64,000 bases of DNA from Mucilaginibacter sp. L196 (GCF_009765905.1 NZ_LMUO01000019.1:313895-377894); one strand, 5' to 3'; counted from the first letter of the stretch, positions 35,526-43,937 are shown. The notes: a model not told the origin generated them from the sequence alone. Made by a program: numbers and translations.

Positions 35526-36828
35526 CCTCAGCCACAACAAAGGTACTGCCGCCAACAAATACTAAATCATCTTTTTGCGCATTTTTTTGTGCCGATTGAT
35601 AGGCTGCTTTTACGTTGGGATAGATCTCGCCAACTAGTCCGAAGCTTTCCGCTTGGTGTTTCAGACTTTCAGCCTCTAAACCTCTTGGAATATCCGGTTT
35701 GCAAAAGTAATAGGTGGCATCTGTGGGCAGCATACTTAATACTTTGCTAATGTCCTTATCATTCACCATCCCAATCACAAAATGCAGGTGCTGATAAGGC
35801 GTAGCGGTAATGTTCTTTAACACTTCCTGTATCCCTTCCGGATTATGCCCGGTATCACAAATAGTAAGCGGATCGATACTTAAAACTTCCCACCGGCCAT
35901 GTAAACCTGTAAGGGTTTTAACCTGACGTAAGGCTATTTGTAAGTGCTCATCGGTAATTACAAACCCCTGTTCACGCAATTGCTTAACTGCGGAAAGAAC
36001 TGTTTTTATGTTTTTAAGTTGATAACTGCCTGTGAGATCAAGTTGTAGGTTGTAGGTTGTAAGTTGTGAGCTGTTACTTTGAATTTGCAGATCTATTAAA
36101 TCCCGGCTTTTCACTTTCAACTTTTCACTTTCAACTTTTAACTTCACCTCAAAATCGTCTGAGGCAAAACTAATATCTGCTTCCTCTTTAGCTGCTTTTT
36201 GTAAGAAGATGTTAGCGATATCCGGCTGGTATTCGCCAATAATAACCGGTACACTATGTTTTATAATTCCGGCTTTTTCACCTGCAATAAGTTGTAGGGT
36301 ATCACCCAAAATATTCATATGATCCCAGCCAATATTGGTGATAACCGATAGGAGCGGAGTGATGATATTGGTAGAATCCAACCTTCCACCCAAGCCAACT
36401 TCAATAACGGCTATATCTACTTTTTCCTTCGCGAAGATGTCAAAAGCTAATCCAACCGTCATTTCAAAAAAGGAAGGACTGATAGTTTCAAAATCTTTTT
36501 GATGATCGGCTACAAAGTCAATTACCTGCTGTTCGCTGATCATTTCGCCATTTATACGAACCCGCTCCCTGAAATCGCGCAGGTGCGGCGAGGTGTATAA
36601 GCCTGTTTTATAGCCAGCCGTTTGCAGAACAGCCGCCAGCATGTGCGAGGTTGAGCCTTTGCCGTTTGTACCGGCAATATGCACGCTTTTAAATTTATCC
36701 TGCGGGTTATCAAGCCTTTTGCATAACTCGATAGTATTGGTCAAATCTTCTTTATATGCTGATGATCCCACGCGGGTAAACATGGGGAGTTGCGTATACA
36801 GGTATTGTAAAGTTTCGGCGTAATCCAT
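35518..36828 (-). CDS. folC: Folylpolyglutamate synthase / dihydrofolate synthase
   Basis: This 436-residue cytoplasmic Mur-ligase-fold enzyme adds glutamate to (dihydro)folates. ATP-binding GTNGKGS is at residues 53-59, SPHLRDFRERVRING near residue 80, VIEVGLGGRLDSTN near residue 141, and CDTGHNPEG near residue 324. Residues about 228-264, a low-complexity Lys/Glu/Ser then Gln/Leu/Thr/Tyr segment, are coded by repetitive DNA (36037-36147) that reads as an in-frame insertion between two conserved domains. The stop codon overlaps a family E repeat. The gene is 11 bp downstream of the following minus-strand gene's stop and is probably co-transcribed with it. Confidence 0.95.
   Translation of the reverse strand: MDYAETLQYLYTQLPMFTRVGSSAYKEDLTNTIELCKRLDNPQDKFKSVHIAGTNGKGSTSHMLAAVLQTAGYKTGLYTSPHLRDFRERVRINGEMISEQQVIDFVADHQKDFETISPSFFEMTVGLAFDIFAKEKVDIAVIEVGLGGRLDSTNIITPLLSVITNIGWDHMNILGDTLQLIAGEKAGIIKHSVPVIIGEYQPDIANIFLQKAAKEEADISFASDDFEVKLKVESEKLKVKSRDLIDLQIQSNSSQLTTYNLQLDLTGSYQLKNIKTVLSAVKQLREQGFVITDEHLQIALRQVKTLTGLHGRWEVLSIDPLTICDTGHNPEGIQEVLKNITATPYQHLHFVIGMVNDKDISKVLSMLPTDATYYFCKPDIPRGLEAESLKHQAESFGLVGEIYPNVKAAYQSAQKNAQKDDLVFVGGSTFVVAEVV
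36037..36147. repeat. Repetitive in-frame insertion inside folC
   Basis: On the plus strand it is tgtaggttgtaggttgtaag at the left and tcactttcaacttttcactt at the right: two short tandem-repeat tracts around a 50-nt centre. It adds about 37 residues to FolC. Confidence 0.65.
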
Positions 36829-36839
36829 GGTAGATAGGA

Positions 36840-37325
36840 TTATTGGGCAAGTAATGAGCTGAATAATTGAATGTGCCAGCTATCTTTAAAAGGTACTTCC
36901 CATTTAGTTTCCAGCTCAGTTAAGTTTTGCACCATGTTATTGAACACTGTGGTGTTGGCATCAATGGTTTTGTTTGAAATCAACCCCTCAAAAGTATGGC
37001 GTGGGACAGATAATATCTGTTCACCGCTACGATAAGCTAAATTAAACCGGTCGAATAAATTGATGCCAAGCTCTTGTTCAATATCTTTCATAAAACGCAC
37101 CGATTTATCAATTGAGCAACCGCTGGCACCTGCCTGGCTTTCATCCACAATCAAAACAATAAAGCGATTGTATCTAATTTCCGCTTTAGCTTTAAGCTGA
37201 TTGTTGTGCGCTGTCCAGCCGATAGTGAAATTATCCAGCATAATTTGCAACTTAATTACATCTGCATCGTTTAGCTGTTTATCCGATTGGTATACCCAAA
37301 CCCGTGAGTTTTGTGAAAATTGCAT
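36840..37325 (-). CDS. Conserved Bacteroidota protein of unknown function
   Basis: This protein has about 161 residues (ATG at 37325; an alternative ATG lies 6 bp upstream). It is soluble, without signal peptide or membrane segment. Features include VWVYQSDKQLND near the start, a Cys in AGASGCSIDKSVRF (about residue 80), and RHTFEGLISN. Proteins like this are often labelled ABC transporter ATPase, but no Walker A or B motif is present, so that label should not be used. It sits directly upstream of folC, probably in the same operon. Confidence 0.75.
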   Translation of the reverse strand: MQFSQNSRVWVYQSDKQLNDADVIKLQIMLDNFTIGWTAHNNQLKAKAEIRYNRFIVLIVDESQAGASGCSIDKSVRFMKDIEQELGINLFDRFNLAYRSGEQILSVPRHTFEGLISNKTIDANTTVFNNMVQNLTELETKWEVPFKDSWHIQLFSSLLAQ

Positions 37326-37370
37326 GCGCAAATTTAGTATTTTATTAACTTTGGAAAGAGTGGTGATGTC

Positions 37371-37853
37371 ATGATAAAATCAGTTCTGCAAAAAACGAAA
37401 AAACTTTATTTCTTAGGTACGGTAGTATTACTGGCTATAGTACATTTTAGCTTTAAACCGGCCATGACTGAGCAGGAAATGCTTAGCTGGAGTAATAAGT
37501 GCTTAACTGAATCCTATGATCCATCCGGCCAAGCCAAATTAAAAAAATGGGAATTGGTATTAACCGATGATGCTTTCATCCGGCTGCGTAAAACTTATAT
37601 CAACGGCAAGCAGGAATATTTCTCTTTTCAACTGCACCGCTTTACGGATATGAATTACCTGGGCAGCACTGTTAACGGCACCTTGCAACTAAAAGCCGTT
37701 GCAGATGACATCATAGTGCAAACGTATGATGATCCACATGAAGATATAGATACCATGGCAACCCAATTAAATATCCCTGTTAAAAACATGGAACCGGAAA
37801 GGTTGGATAGCTTACAGATGGTGTTGAATTATTTTAAGAATAAGAGTTTGTAA
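37371..37853 (+). CDS. Hypothetical exported or membrane-anchored protein
   Basis: This 160-residue protein has an N-terminal hydrophobic segment (about residues 12-29, LYFLGTVVLLAIVHFSF) that could be a signal anchor. The remaining soluble domain has no recognised motif. It is divergent from the preceding gene and followed by a family B repeat. No function is proposed. Confidence 0.7.
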   Translation: MIKSVLQKTKKLYFLGTVVLLAIVHFSFKPAMTEQEMLSWSNKCLTESYDPSGQAKLKKWELVLTDDAFIRLRKTYINGKQEYFSFQLHRFTDMNYLGSTVNGTLQLKAVADDIIVQTYDDPHEDIDTMATQLNIPVKNMEPERLDSLQMVLNYFKNKSL

Positions 37854-37869
37854 AGATTAATTTACTACT

Positions 37870-37957
37870 CTTGTCATTCTGAGCGGAGCGAAGAATCTAT
37901 CGATAGGCATTTGCGCCATTTATAACAGATAGATTCTTCGTTCCTCAGAATGACAAG
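37870..37957. repeat. Dispersed inverted repeat family B, copy 2
   Basis: The outer arms cttgtcattctgag and ctcagaatgacaag are perfect. The inner arms gaagaatctatc and gatagattcttc match, with a small asymmetry (gcggagc against gttc). It separates two convergent genes. Confidence 0.85.
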
Positions 37958-37971
37958 ACGGATTTTATAAC

Positions 37972-38817
37972 CTACAATCTATTCGCCCTAACCGTAATCT
38001 CGGCAATATCCAATACCTTAATTTCGTCCTCTTTATCACGATGTTTTACGCCATCGGTCAACATGGTCATGCAAAACGGACAAGCCGCTGCCACTACTGT
38101 CGCGTTGATGGAGATGACCTCATCAATACGCTCATCGTTTATTTCTTTGTTGCCTTTTTCGGCTTCCTTAAACATTTGAGCGCCACCTGCACCGCAACAT
38201 AATCCGTTTGATTTACAGCGTTTCATTTCAACCAGTTCAGTATCTAAAATCTCTAAAGCCCTGCGAGGAGCTTCATAAACATTATTTCCACGGCCTAAAT
38301 AGCAAGGGTCATGATATGTGATGCGTTTGCCTTTAAAGCTTTCACCACCTTCTGCTTTTAGTTTACCTTCGTCAATAAGCTGCTGTATCAGTTGGGTGTG
38401 GTGTATCACCTCGTAAGTACCACCTAAACCCGGATATTCATTTTTTATGGTGTTGAAGCAATGCGGACAACCGGTAACTATTTTTTTGATGTTATAGCCG
38501 TTCAATACCTCAATGTTGGTCATAGCCTGCATCTGGAACAAAAACTCATTGCCAGCTCGTTTAGCAGGGTCTCCTGTGCAGCTTTCTTCAGTGCCTAAAA
38601 CAGCATAGCTCATACCTACATGCTGCAATATTTTGCAGATGTCGCGTGTTATTTTTTGTGCCCGCTCATCAAAACTTCCGGCGCATCCAACCCAAAATAA
38701 TATTTCAGGTTCTTTGCCTTCGGCAAGCATTTCGGCCATAGTAGGCACTTTAAAGGTTTCGGATTTCGAATTTTCAATTTCGGAGTTGCCGTTCACTTCA
38801 GGATTTATATCTTCCAT
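37972..38817 (-). CDS. (Fe-S)-binding CCG-domain protein (heterodisulfide reductase subunit B-like)
   Basis: This 281-residue soluble protein has two CCG-type cysteine domains. Motifs include WVGCAGS near residue 42, TGCPHC near residue 116, HDPCYLGRGN near residue 170, GLCCGAGGAQ near residue 206 and AAACPFC near residue 244. Such domains bind [4Fe-4S] or non-canonical clusters and pass electrons to thiol/disulfide or related substrates. It follows the membrane Fe-S protein on the same strand by 50 bp, so the two likely form one electron-transfer complex (compare HdrB with an HdrC/E-like fusion). The substrate is unknown. Confidence 0.9.
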   Translation of the reverse strand: MEDINPEVNGNSEIENSKSETFKVPTMAEMLAEGKEPEILFWVGCAGSFDERAQKITRDICKILQHVGMSYAVLGTEESCTGDPAKRAGNEFLFQMQAMTNIEVLNGYNIKKIVTGCPHCFNTIKNEYPGLGGTYEVIHHTQLIQQLIDEGKLKAEGGESFKGKRITYHDPCYLGRGNNVYEAPRRALEILDTELVEMKRCKSNGLCCGAGGAQMFKEAEKGNKEINDERIDEVISINATVVAAACPFCMTMLTDGVKHRDKEDEIKVLDIAEITVRANRL

Positions 38818-38867
38818 TTTATAATTTCTCTATCATCTGCACATACGCACATCAGCATATCTGCACA

Positions 38868-40175
38868 TTATTTGTTCTCTGCCCAATTAAACCTATCCGC
38901 CTGCGAATATTTCCACGGTGCGCCATTATTCTCCATATTGCCAAACATGTTGTTTAAGCTGGCAGGTGCTTGTGCATCTTCCATTACAGAATAGCGGCGC
39001 AGCTCGGTAATAATTTCCAATGGGTTTATATTTACCGGGCAAGCCTCAACACAAGCATTACAGCTAGTGCAGGCCCAAATCTCTTCACGGGTGATATAAG
39101 TATCTAAAAGCGTTTTCCCATCATCATGATCTTTACCATTCATATCGATATTTTTACCAACCTCCGTGATCCTATCGCGTGTATCCATCATGATCTTTCG
39201 TGGCGATAATAGCTTACCGGTAATATTTGCCGGGCAAACCGATGTACAACGCCCGCATTCGGTGCAGGTATAGGCTTCCATCAGGTTTTTCCAGGTAAGG
39301 TCGGTTACATCCTTAGCGCCGAAACGACTTACTTCGCCCTCTGCCGGTGCAGGAGGTGTGAATGATGGATCGAGCATCGCCTTAACTTCATTAGTAACCG
39401 ATGGCATATTGGTGAATTTACCCTTAAGGCTTAAGTTAGAATAGTAAACATTAGGGAAAGCAAGCAGGATATGGAAATGCTTGGAATAGGGTAGGTAGTT
39501 TAAAAATGCCAATATCCCGCAAATATGGAACCACCAGCAAACCCGCTCCGTAATTACCAAAGCATGCGCACTGCTCGGCAATAACGGAGCAATTAAACTG
39601 CTAACCGGGAAATTGCCTGCCTTTATATATTCGCCAAAATGCAGTGCCTGTAATTTATAATCGGCAGCATTCATGGTTAAAAATGCCGTCATCAGCAATA
39701 TCTCAATACAAAGAATATAGTTAGCATCTGATTTTGGCCATTCAGTCATCTCCACACCGCTAAAGCGCTTCAAGTGAATGATGTTTCTGCGGATAAGAAA
39801 AACCACGCAGGATGTAAGCACCAAAACCGCCAGTACCTCAAAGCTGCCTATTAGCAAGCCATATAAACTGCCCAACGGTTTTGAAAATACCCGATGCGAA
39901 CCAAAGATGCCATCAATCATGATTTCCATTACCTCCAAATTGATGATAATGAAACCCACATAGATGAAAAAGTGCATTACCGCGGCAACAGGGCGCTTAA
40001 CCATTTTGGTTTGCCCCAAGGCTACCTTTGCCATTATCCTCCAGCGTTTTGCAGGTTGATCCGATCGATCAGTATCTTTCCCCAATAAAATATTACGTCG
40101 TATTTTGCCCACATTTTTACTAAATAAGTAAATAGCGGCTACCAGTATGATAATAAAGATTAATTGGCCAATCAT
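38868..40175 (-). CDS. Membrane (Fe-S)-binding protein with two 4Fe-4S motifs (HdrE/HdrC-like fusion)
   Basis: This 435-residue protein has about five hydrophobic segments in the first 250 residues with histidines that could ligate haem. The cytoplasmic domain carries two [4Fe-4S] motifs, CTECGRCTSVCP (near residue 297) and CTSCNACVEACP (near residue 357). The combination resembles a nitrate reductase gamma/HdrE-like anchor fused to an HdrC-like ferredoxin domain. It probably takes electrons to or from the quinone pool and passes them to the CCG protein encoded downstream. Confidence 0.9.
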   Translation of the reverse strand: MIGQLIFIIILVAAIYLFSKNVGKIRRNILLGKDTDRSDQPAKRWRIMAKVALGQTKMVKRPVAAVMHFFIYVGFIIINLEVMEIMIDGIFGSHRVFSKPLGSLYGLLIGSFEVLAVLVLTSCVVFLIRRNIIHLKRFSGVEMTEWPKSDANYILCIEILLMTAFLTMNAADYKLQALHFGEYIKAGNFPVSSLIAPLLPSSAHALVITERVCWWFHICGILAFLNYLPYSKHFHILLAFPNVYYSNLSLKGKFTNMPSVTNEVKAMLDPSFTPPAPAEGEVSRFGAKDVTDLTWKNLMEAYTCTECGRCTSVCPANITGKLLSPRKIMMDTRDRITEVGKNIDMNGKDHDDGKTLLDTYITREEIWACTSCNACVEACPVNINPLEIITELRRYSVMEDAQAPASLNNMFGNMENNGAPWKYSQADRFNWAENK

Positions 40176-40336
40176 TATGCGTGCATAGTATATTTCAAAT
40201 ATAGTTAATTGGTTGAATTGGCAAATAGTTGTGTGAATTTAAATTATTGCCAATGAAAATCAGCTATTTAAAACCTTTTTTACAAAAAAGTTTCGATAAA
40301 TAAAAAAACAAGCTACATTTGCACTCCTCAAAGGGA

Positions 40337-40409
40337 GGTACCATAGCTCAGTCGGTAGAGCAAAGGACTGAAAATCCTTGTGTCCCTGGTTCGAATCCAG
40401 GTGGTACCA
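40337..40409 (+). tRNA. tRNA-Phe (GAA)
   Basis: This is a 73-nt cloverleaf. The acceptor stem ggtacca/tggtacc closes at 40337-40343 and 40402-40408 with discriminator A at 40409. The D-loop contains agctcagtcggtagagc. The anticodon stem aagga/tcctt has loop ctgaaaa giving anticodon GAA. The T arm is cctggttcgaatccagg. CCA is not encoded. It is followed by a terminator and an integrase gene, so it is the probable attachment site of the adjacent element. Confidence 0.97.
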
Positions 40410-40416
40410 CAAAATT

Positions 40417-40452
40417 AAAAAAGGTCTTTTTCGTTAGAAAAAGGCCTTTTTT
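40417..40452 (+). terminator. Terminator after tRNA-Phe
   Basis: A stem of aaaaaaggtctttt and aaaaaggccttttt around a tcgttag loop ends in a T-run, 8 bp after the tRNA. Confidence 0.75.
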
Positions 40453-40549
40453 CGTATATTTAGGCACTTTCTAATGGCTAATGCCGACTGTCAGGAACGA
40501 TCCGTTCCGATAGCTTTTACATAATTTTTTGTTTAACCCCGCGAAAAAA

Positions 40550-40571
40550 GGGCACAAATAGGGCACAAAAC
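40550..40571. repeat. Tandem 11-bp direct repeat before the integrase
   Basis: Two adjacent copies, gggcacaaata (40550-40560) and gggcacaaaac (40561-40571), lie between the tRNA terminator and the integrase start. This position suits arm-type integrase binding sites or an operator. Confidence 0.6.
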
Positions 40572-40604
40572 TATTTGACCTCTTTCGCTAAAACAGATTA
40601 TGTC

Positions 40605-41912
40605 ATGGCTACCGTAGGTATTAAAATCCACAAACACCACAAAAAAGCAGACGGAACTTACAATGTAAAAATCAGGGTTGCACACAAAGGGAAGAAAAAA
40701 TACATCGATACCCTCCACTTTGTTGTCGACAAGCAACTTACCGCCAAATGTGTCCTCAAGGATGCGACCTTAAAACAGATCCTGAATAAGACCCTCGATG
40801 ACTATCGGGTAACGATCAGTAACCTCGGCCCTAAACTTGAATTCTTTAATGCGGAAACTTTAAGGAACCATTTAAGGGATAAGGACGAACCGATGGATTT
40901 TTTTAAATTCTGTCAGAATCATATCGCAGAATTAGAAAAGGAAATGCGTGCCGGATCAGCAGGTACGCTAAAAACAGTATTATTCAGCCTCAAAGACTAT
41001 TTCAATCAGAATACTTTATCCCCACTTGAAATTAATGAATGGATGCTGGCTTCTTATGAAAAGTACCTGCGTGGCAAACGTGAGATAAAGCGGATGAACC
41101 AGGGTGAATTGCGTAAAAGGATCGTAAAAGGAATGACAGACGGAGCTGTGCATAATCATTTCCGTGATCTGCGTATTCTGTTTAAGGCGGCAATGAAGCA
41201 TTTTAATAAACCGCAAATAGGGCAAATACGAATTCCTTATTGCCCATTCGATAATTATAAGATTGTAGATACCCCGGAAACCAGGAAACGCAATTTAGAT
41301 GTTGAAAGAATTAAGCTAATTAGGGATTGTATAGTTGAACCAGGAAGCCGCGCTGAGATGGCACGCGACCTATTTATGTTATCCTTTTATCTGTGCGGAA
41401 CTAACGCGGTCGATCTTTATCATTTGACCAGCGACAACATAAAGAAAGGGCGCGTTGAATACAATAGAACAAAAACCAAGCGAAGAAAGGACAATGCATT
41501 TATCAGCATTAAGTTAATAAAGGAAGCAAAACCTATTTTGGAAAAGTACCTGGGTAACTTTCATACCCGTTATTGCCGGTCACAAGCATTAGACCGAGCT
41601 ATAAAGCAAGGAATGGAGGTGGTTAATAAGAACGCCGGACTATCGGGCATAACCTATTATTGGGCACGGCATAGCTTTGGCAACCTTGCACGAAACAAAT
41701 GCCGAATGAGCAAGGATGATGTAGCACTGGCGCTTAACCATGTGGATCAAGGGAACAAAGTGACCGATATTTATATCGAAAAAGACTGGAGCATCGTTGA
41801 TGAAGTACAGGCAAATGTTGTTGAATTGTTGGCTGACCGGAACGAGCTGAAAACAAAAAGATTAATAAACCCAATTGAACAAAGAAGAACCATGCGTTTA
41901 GTAAGCGCATAA
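40605..41912 (+). CDS. Tyrosine recombinase (integrase) of a Bacteroidota integrative element
   Basis: This 435-residue protein has an N-terminal arm-binding domain, a core-binding SAM-like domain and a C-terminal catalytic domain. The second Arg box (YYWARHSFGNLA) and the nucleophile region (VTDIYIEKDW) are present, and LNH replaces the usual LGH. At the Arg I position (YLCGTNAVDLYHL) there is no arginine, as reported for the CTnDOT integrase IntDOT. I start at the ATG at 40605. It follows tRNA-Phe and would insert its element into the tRNA 3' end. Confidence 0.93.
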   Translation: MATVGIKIHKHHKKADGTYNVKIRVAHKGKKKYIDTLHFVVDKQLTAKCVLKDATLKQILNKTLDDYRVTISNLGPKLEFFNAETLRNHLRDKDEPMDFFKFCQNHIAELEKEMRAGSAGTLKTVLFSLKDYFNQNTLSPLEINEWMLASYEKYLRGKREIKRMNQGELRKRIVKGMTDGAVHNHFRDLRILFKAAMKHFNKPQIGQIRIPYCPFDNYKIVDTPETRKRNLDVERIKLIRDCIVEPGSRAEMARDLFMLSFYLCGTNAVDLYHLTSDNIKKGRVEYNRTKTKRRKDNAFISIKLIKEAKPILEKYLGNFHTRYCRSQALDRAIKQGMEVVNKNAGLSGITYYWARHSFGNLARNKCRMSKDDVALALNHVDQGNKVTDIYIEKDWSIVDEVQANVVELLADRNELKTKRLINPIEQRRTMRLVSA

Positions 41913-41926
41913 TAATTTCAAAGCTT

Positions 41927-42193
41927 ATGAGAACATTTATTTTATTATGCCTCACATCCATTATCGGTACAATGGCATTTCTTGCAGCGACATCCTTACC
42001 AAATAAGTTACCAGCTTTTTTAATTGGATTCGGCGTATGGATACTTTTTTTTATTTACCTGGCGAAGCGAACCCGGAGATACGCTAACCCTTATCCTCGG
42101 ATCATATTACACGCTTACTATTGTAGTAAATGCCAATCAATTATTGCACAAATCACTGCTGCGCCATTTGTGTGCTATTTTCTGATAGATTGA
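41927..42193 (+). CDS. Possible small membrane protein downstream of the integrase
   Basis: This 88-residue reading frame starts 14 bp after the integrase stop. Two hydrophobic segments (residues 4-20 and 28-47) are followed by a basic stretch (AKRTRRYANPYPR) and a CSKC pair. The positive-inside pattern is sensible, but no family is recognised and the second half looks less protein-like. Confidence 0.4.
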   Translation: MRTFILLCLTSIIGTMAFLAATSLPNKLPAFLIGFGVWILFFIYLAKRTRRYANPYPRIILHAYYCSKCQSIIAQITAAPFVCYFLID

Positions 42194-42556
42194 CCATTCT
42201 TAAACAAAATTTTATACATAGTATAAAACACTTTGTAGATAGGTATTTAAACCATTCGCAAAGTATTACTGATAATCAACCTTTTTGCGTCATACAACGA
42301 TTTGGAGTGAAGTCATTTGCCATCTAACTTTATATCATTGATTCTTGAAAATAGTTGTTCCAATTTACCTGATGACATCATTTCGTTGATATTTGGTTGC
42401 TGACTTTCAAGAATGATTAACAGCTTAATTAAACATTTAAGTAATACAAAGAGAAAGGAGCTTGGTGACAAACAGGATCAAATTAAAATGCAGGTTACGC
42501 ACCTGCCGATAACAGACGTTATCGATTGATTTAATGATGGATAATTCTACATCCTT
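42194..42556. other. Gene-free AT-rich stretch
   Basis: I see no convincing gene, RNA or strong repeat here. It is AT-rich accessory DNA between the integrase block and the MauE-like gene. Confidence 0.5.
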
Positions 42557-43042
42557 ATGGAAAGTGTAATAATAAACAATTCAAGATTTCAAATTTCAAA
42601 CCTTGTAAAGGAAAGAATAGTAATCGCTATAAGATGGCTATGTATGGCCCTATTTGTCTATACTGCCTATGCCAAAATAATAGATCATGACCGTTTTTTA
42701 AATGGTCTGATGAATGTGCATATCATCAGTGGCTTTTCCGTAATAATCTCATTTTTAGTTCCAAGAATTGAAATTGTAATTGCCGTCTTATTATTAATTC
42801 CAATTACTGCAAAGCAGGGCCTATATAGCTTTATTGTCGTAATGGCAATATTTACAGTGTATATTATCAGCGCTTTGATGTTGGAAAAGAACTTACCGTG
42901 CCTTTGTGGAGGAGCCATCGAAAAGCTTAGCTGGTCGCAGCATATATGGCTCAATCTTGCTTTTATTATATTAGCTGTCTTTGCTCTTCAGCTCATTATT
43001 TTAAATAAATCTTCAAAAATTAAAAAAAATGAAAAATTTTAA
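42557..43042 (+). CDS. MauE/DoxX-like redox-associated membrane protein
   Basis: This 161-residue protein has four hydrophobic segments and is of the MauE type. The first segment follows a soluble N-terminus (WLCMALFVYTAYAKIIDHDRF). Cys115 and Cys117 (LPCLCGGAIEKLSW) lie at the start of the last loop, the site used for thiol chemistry in this family. MauE-like proteins are thought to move reducing power or form disulfides in exported proteins. It overlaps the next gene, a small exported Cys-containing protein, by 14 bp. The overlap implies coupled expression and suggests the pair work together. Confidence 0.8.
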   Translation: MESVIINNSRFQISNLVKERIVIAIRWLCMALFVYTAYAKIIDHDRFLNGLMNVHIISGFSVIISFLVPRIEIVIAVLLLIPITAKQGLYSFIVVMAIFTVYIISALMLEKNLPCLCGGAIEKLSWSQHIWLNLAFIILAVFALQLIILNKSSKIKKNEKF

Positions 43043-43373
43043 ACAAATAGCCTTTGGCGTATTGGTATGCGCATTGGCAATAAGTTTCAGTGCATTTAAC
43101 AATGCAAATGGCCATAGCCTTAAAGTAACTAAGGATTCAAAAGGTCGGTTACTCTTTACAGAGAGATATTTTCGCGCTGCTCCAGGAGGACATGACACAA
43201 GCCCTGCTGATTACATTTATTCATCTAGCCCAAATGCTAACTGTCTTTCTTCGAGTGACGTATGTTCTGCAGAGTTTACCACCAGTAACCCGCCCGTTAA
43301 CGGTGATGCTCCATCTGGGTCACCGGCGTATGTGACAGGCAGTGACGCAAGTGGTGATTGGAACGGTAATTAA
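43029..43373 (+). CDS. Small exported DUF6520-like protein
   Basis: This 114-residue protein has a signal peptide (residues 1-28, ending near NANG). The mature part has only two cysteines, Cys72 and Cys79 (NCLSSSDVC), and a Gly/Ser/Asp-rich C-terminus (SGDWNGN). Layout and neighbour (MauE-like, overlapping by 14 bp) resemble DUF6520-type small secreted proteins of Bacteroidota. It could be a substrate or carrier whose Cys pair is oxidised by the MauE-like partner. The function is unknown. Confidence 0.7.
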   Translation: MKNFKQIAFGVLVCALAISFSAFNNANGHSLKVTKDSKGRLLFTERYFRAAPGGHDTSPADYIYSSSPNANCLSSSDVCSAEFTTSNPPVNGDAPSGSPAYVTGSDASGDWNGN

Positions 43374-43387
43374 TCTTTAAAAAAAAG

Positions 43388-43424
43388 AAAGAATCAGGTT
43401 TAATAGAAACCTGATTCTTTTTAT
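43388..43424. terminator. Strong rho-independent terminator
   Basis: Perfect 14-bp arms aaagaatcaggttt (43388-43401) and aaacctgattcttt (43407-43420) surround an aatag loop, followed by a T-rich tail. It ends the MauE-like operon 14 bp after the stop. Confidence 0.9.
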
Positions 43425-43490
43425 TCACCTAAGGAATGGATTTATTTACTTGATATCATATTAAAACCATTCAAACCCTCGATAAAGCGG

Positions 43491-43937
43491 CTATTGTATT
43501 TGAACATTAAACTCTACATTTTCTGGAGGAAGACATTTTTCATCATTACAAACCATAAAGTTTATCTTGCCTTTTAACACAAATCCATTTTTGATAACCC
43601 TTATCTTTTGCTGAAAAACAACCGACTTTTCAAAATAGTGGACATTCATTTTAAAATTAGGTTCGAATTTAGTTGCCGATTTTGGCTCAGTTAATTTACC
43701 GATAAGGGTATATTCCTTCGAACGTGAAAAGGTAAACGAAGTTTTTATTGGGCCCCCGTCCGGCTGCATAGTTGAATAAATATGCCAGCCATTATCAATT
43801 GTTGCTTTAACATAAACCATTGTTTTCTTTTCGCTCAATTTTTTAATAGCGTAACTCCATCTAACAGGTGTTAAGATTTGCCCGAACGCATTCGCAATGA
43901 ACAATATTGAAAACAAAACCAAGATTATTTTTTTCAT
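43491..43937 (-). CDS. DsbD N-terminal domain-like exported protein
   Basis: This 148-residue protein has a signal peptide (to about residue 20). The rest is an immunoglobulin-like domain like the N-terminal (alpha) domain of DsbD, with WSYAIKKLSEKK, DNGWHIYS near residue 49 and a cysteine pair C130/C135 (FMVCNDEKCLPP). In DsbD this pair passes electrons from the membrane domain to periplasmic partners. Here the membrane and thioredoxin domains of DsbD are missing. The TlpA-like gene 9 bp upstream may supply the thioredoxin partner in trans. Confidence 0.82.
   Translation of the reverse strand: MKKIILVLFSILFIANAFGQILTPVRWSYAIKKLSEKKTMVYVKATIDNGWHIYSTMQPDGGPIKTSFTFSRSKEYTLIGKLTEPKSATKFEPNFKMNVHYFEKSVVFQQKIRVIKNGFVLKGKINFMVCNDEKCLPPENVEFNVQIQ

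Noticed and set aside
36840..37325. ABC transporter ATPase label for the gene before folC
   Set aside because: No Walker A, Walker B or signature motif is present in the protein.
42130..42327. 65-codon frame after the small membrane ORF
   Set aside because: Overlaps another frame, starts in its middle, and shows no hydrophobic pattern or motif.
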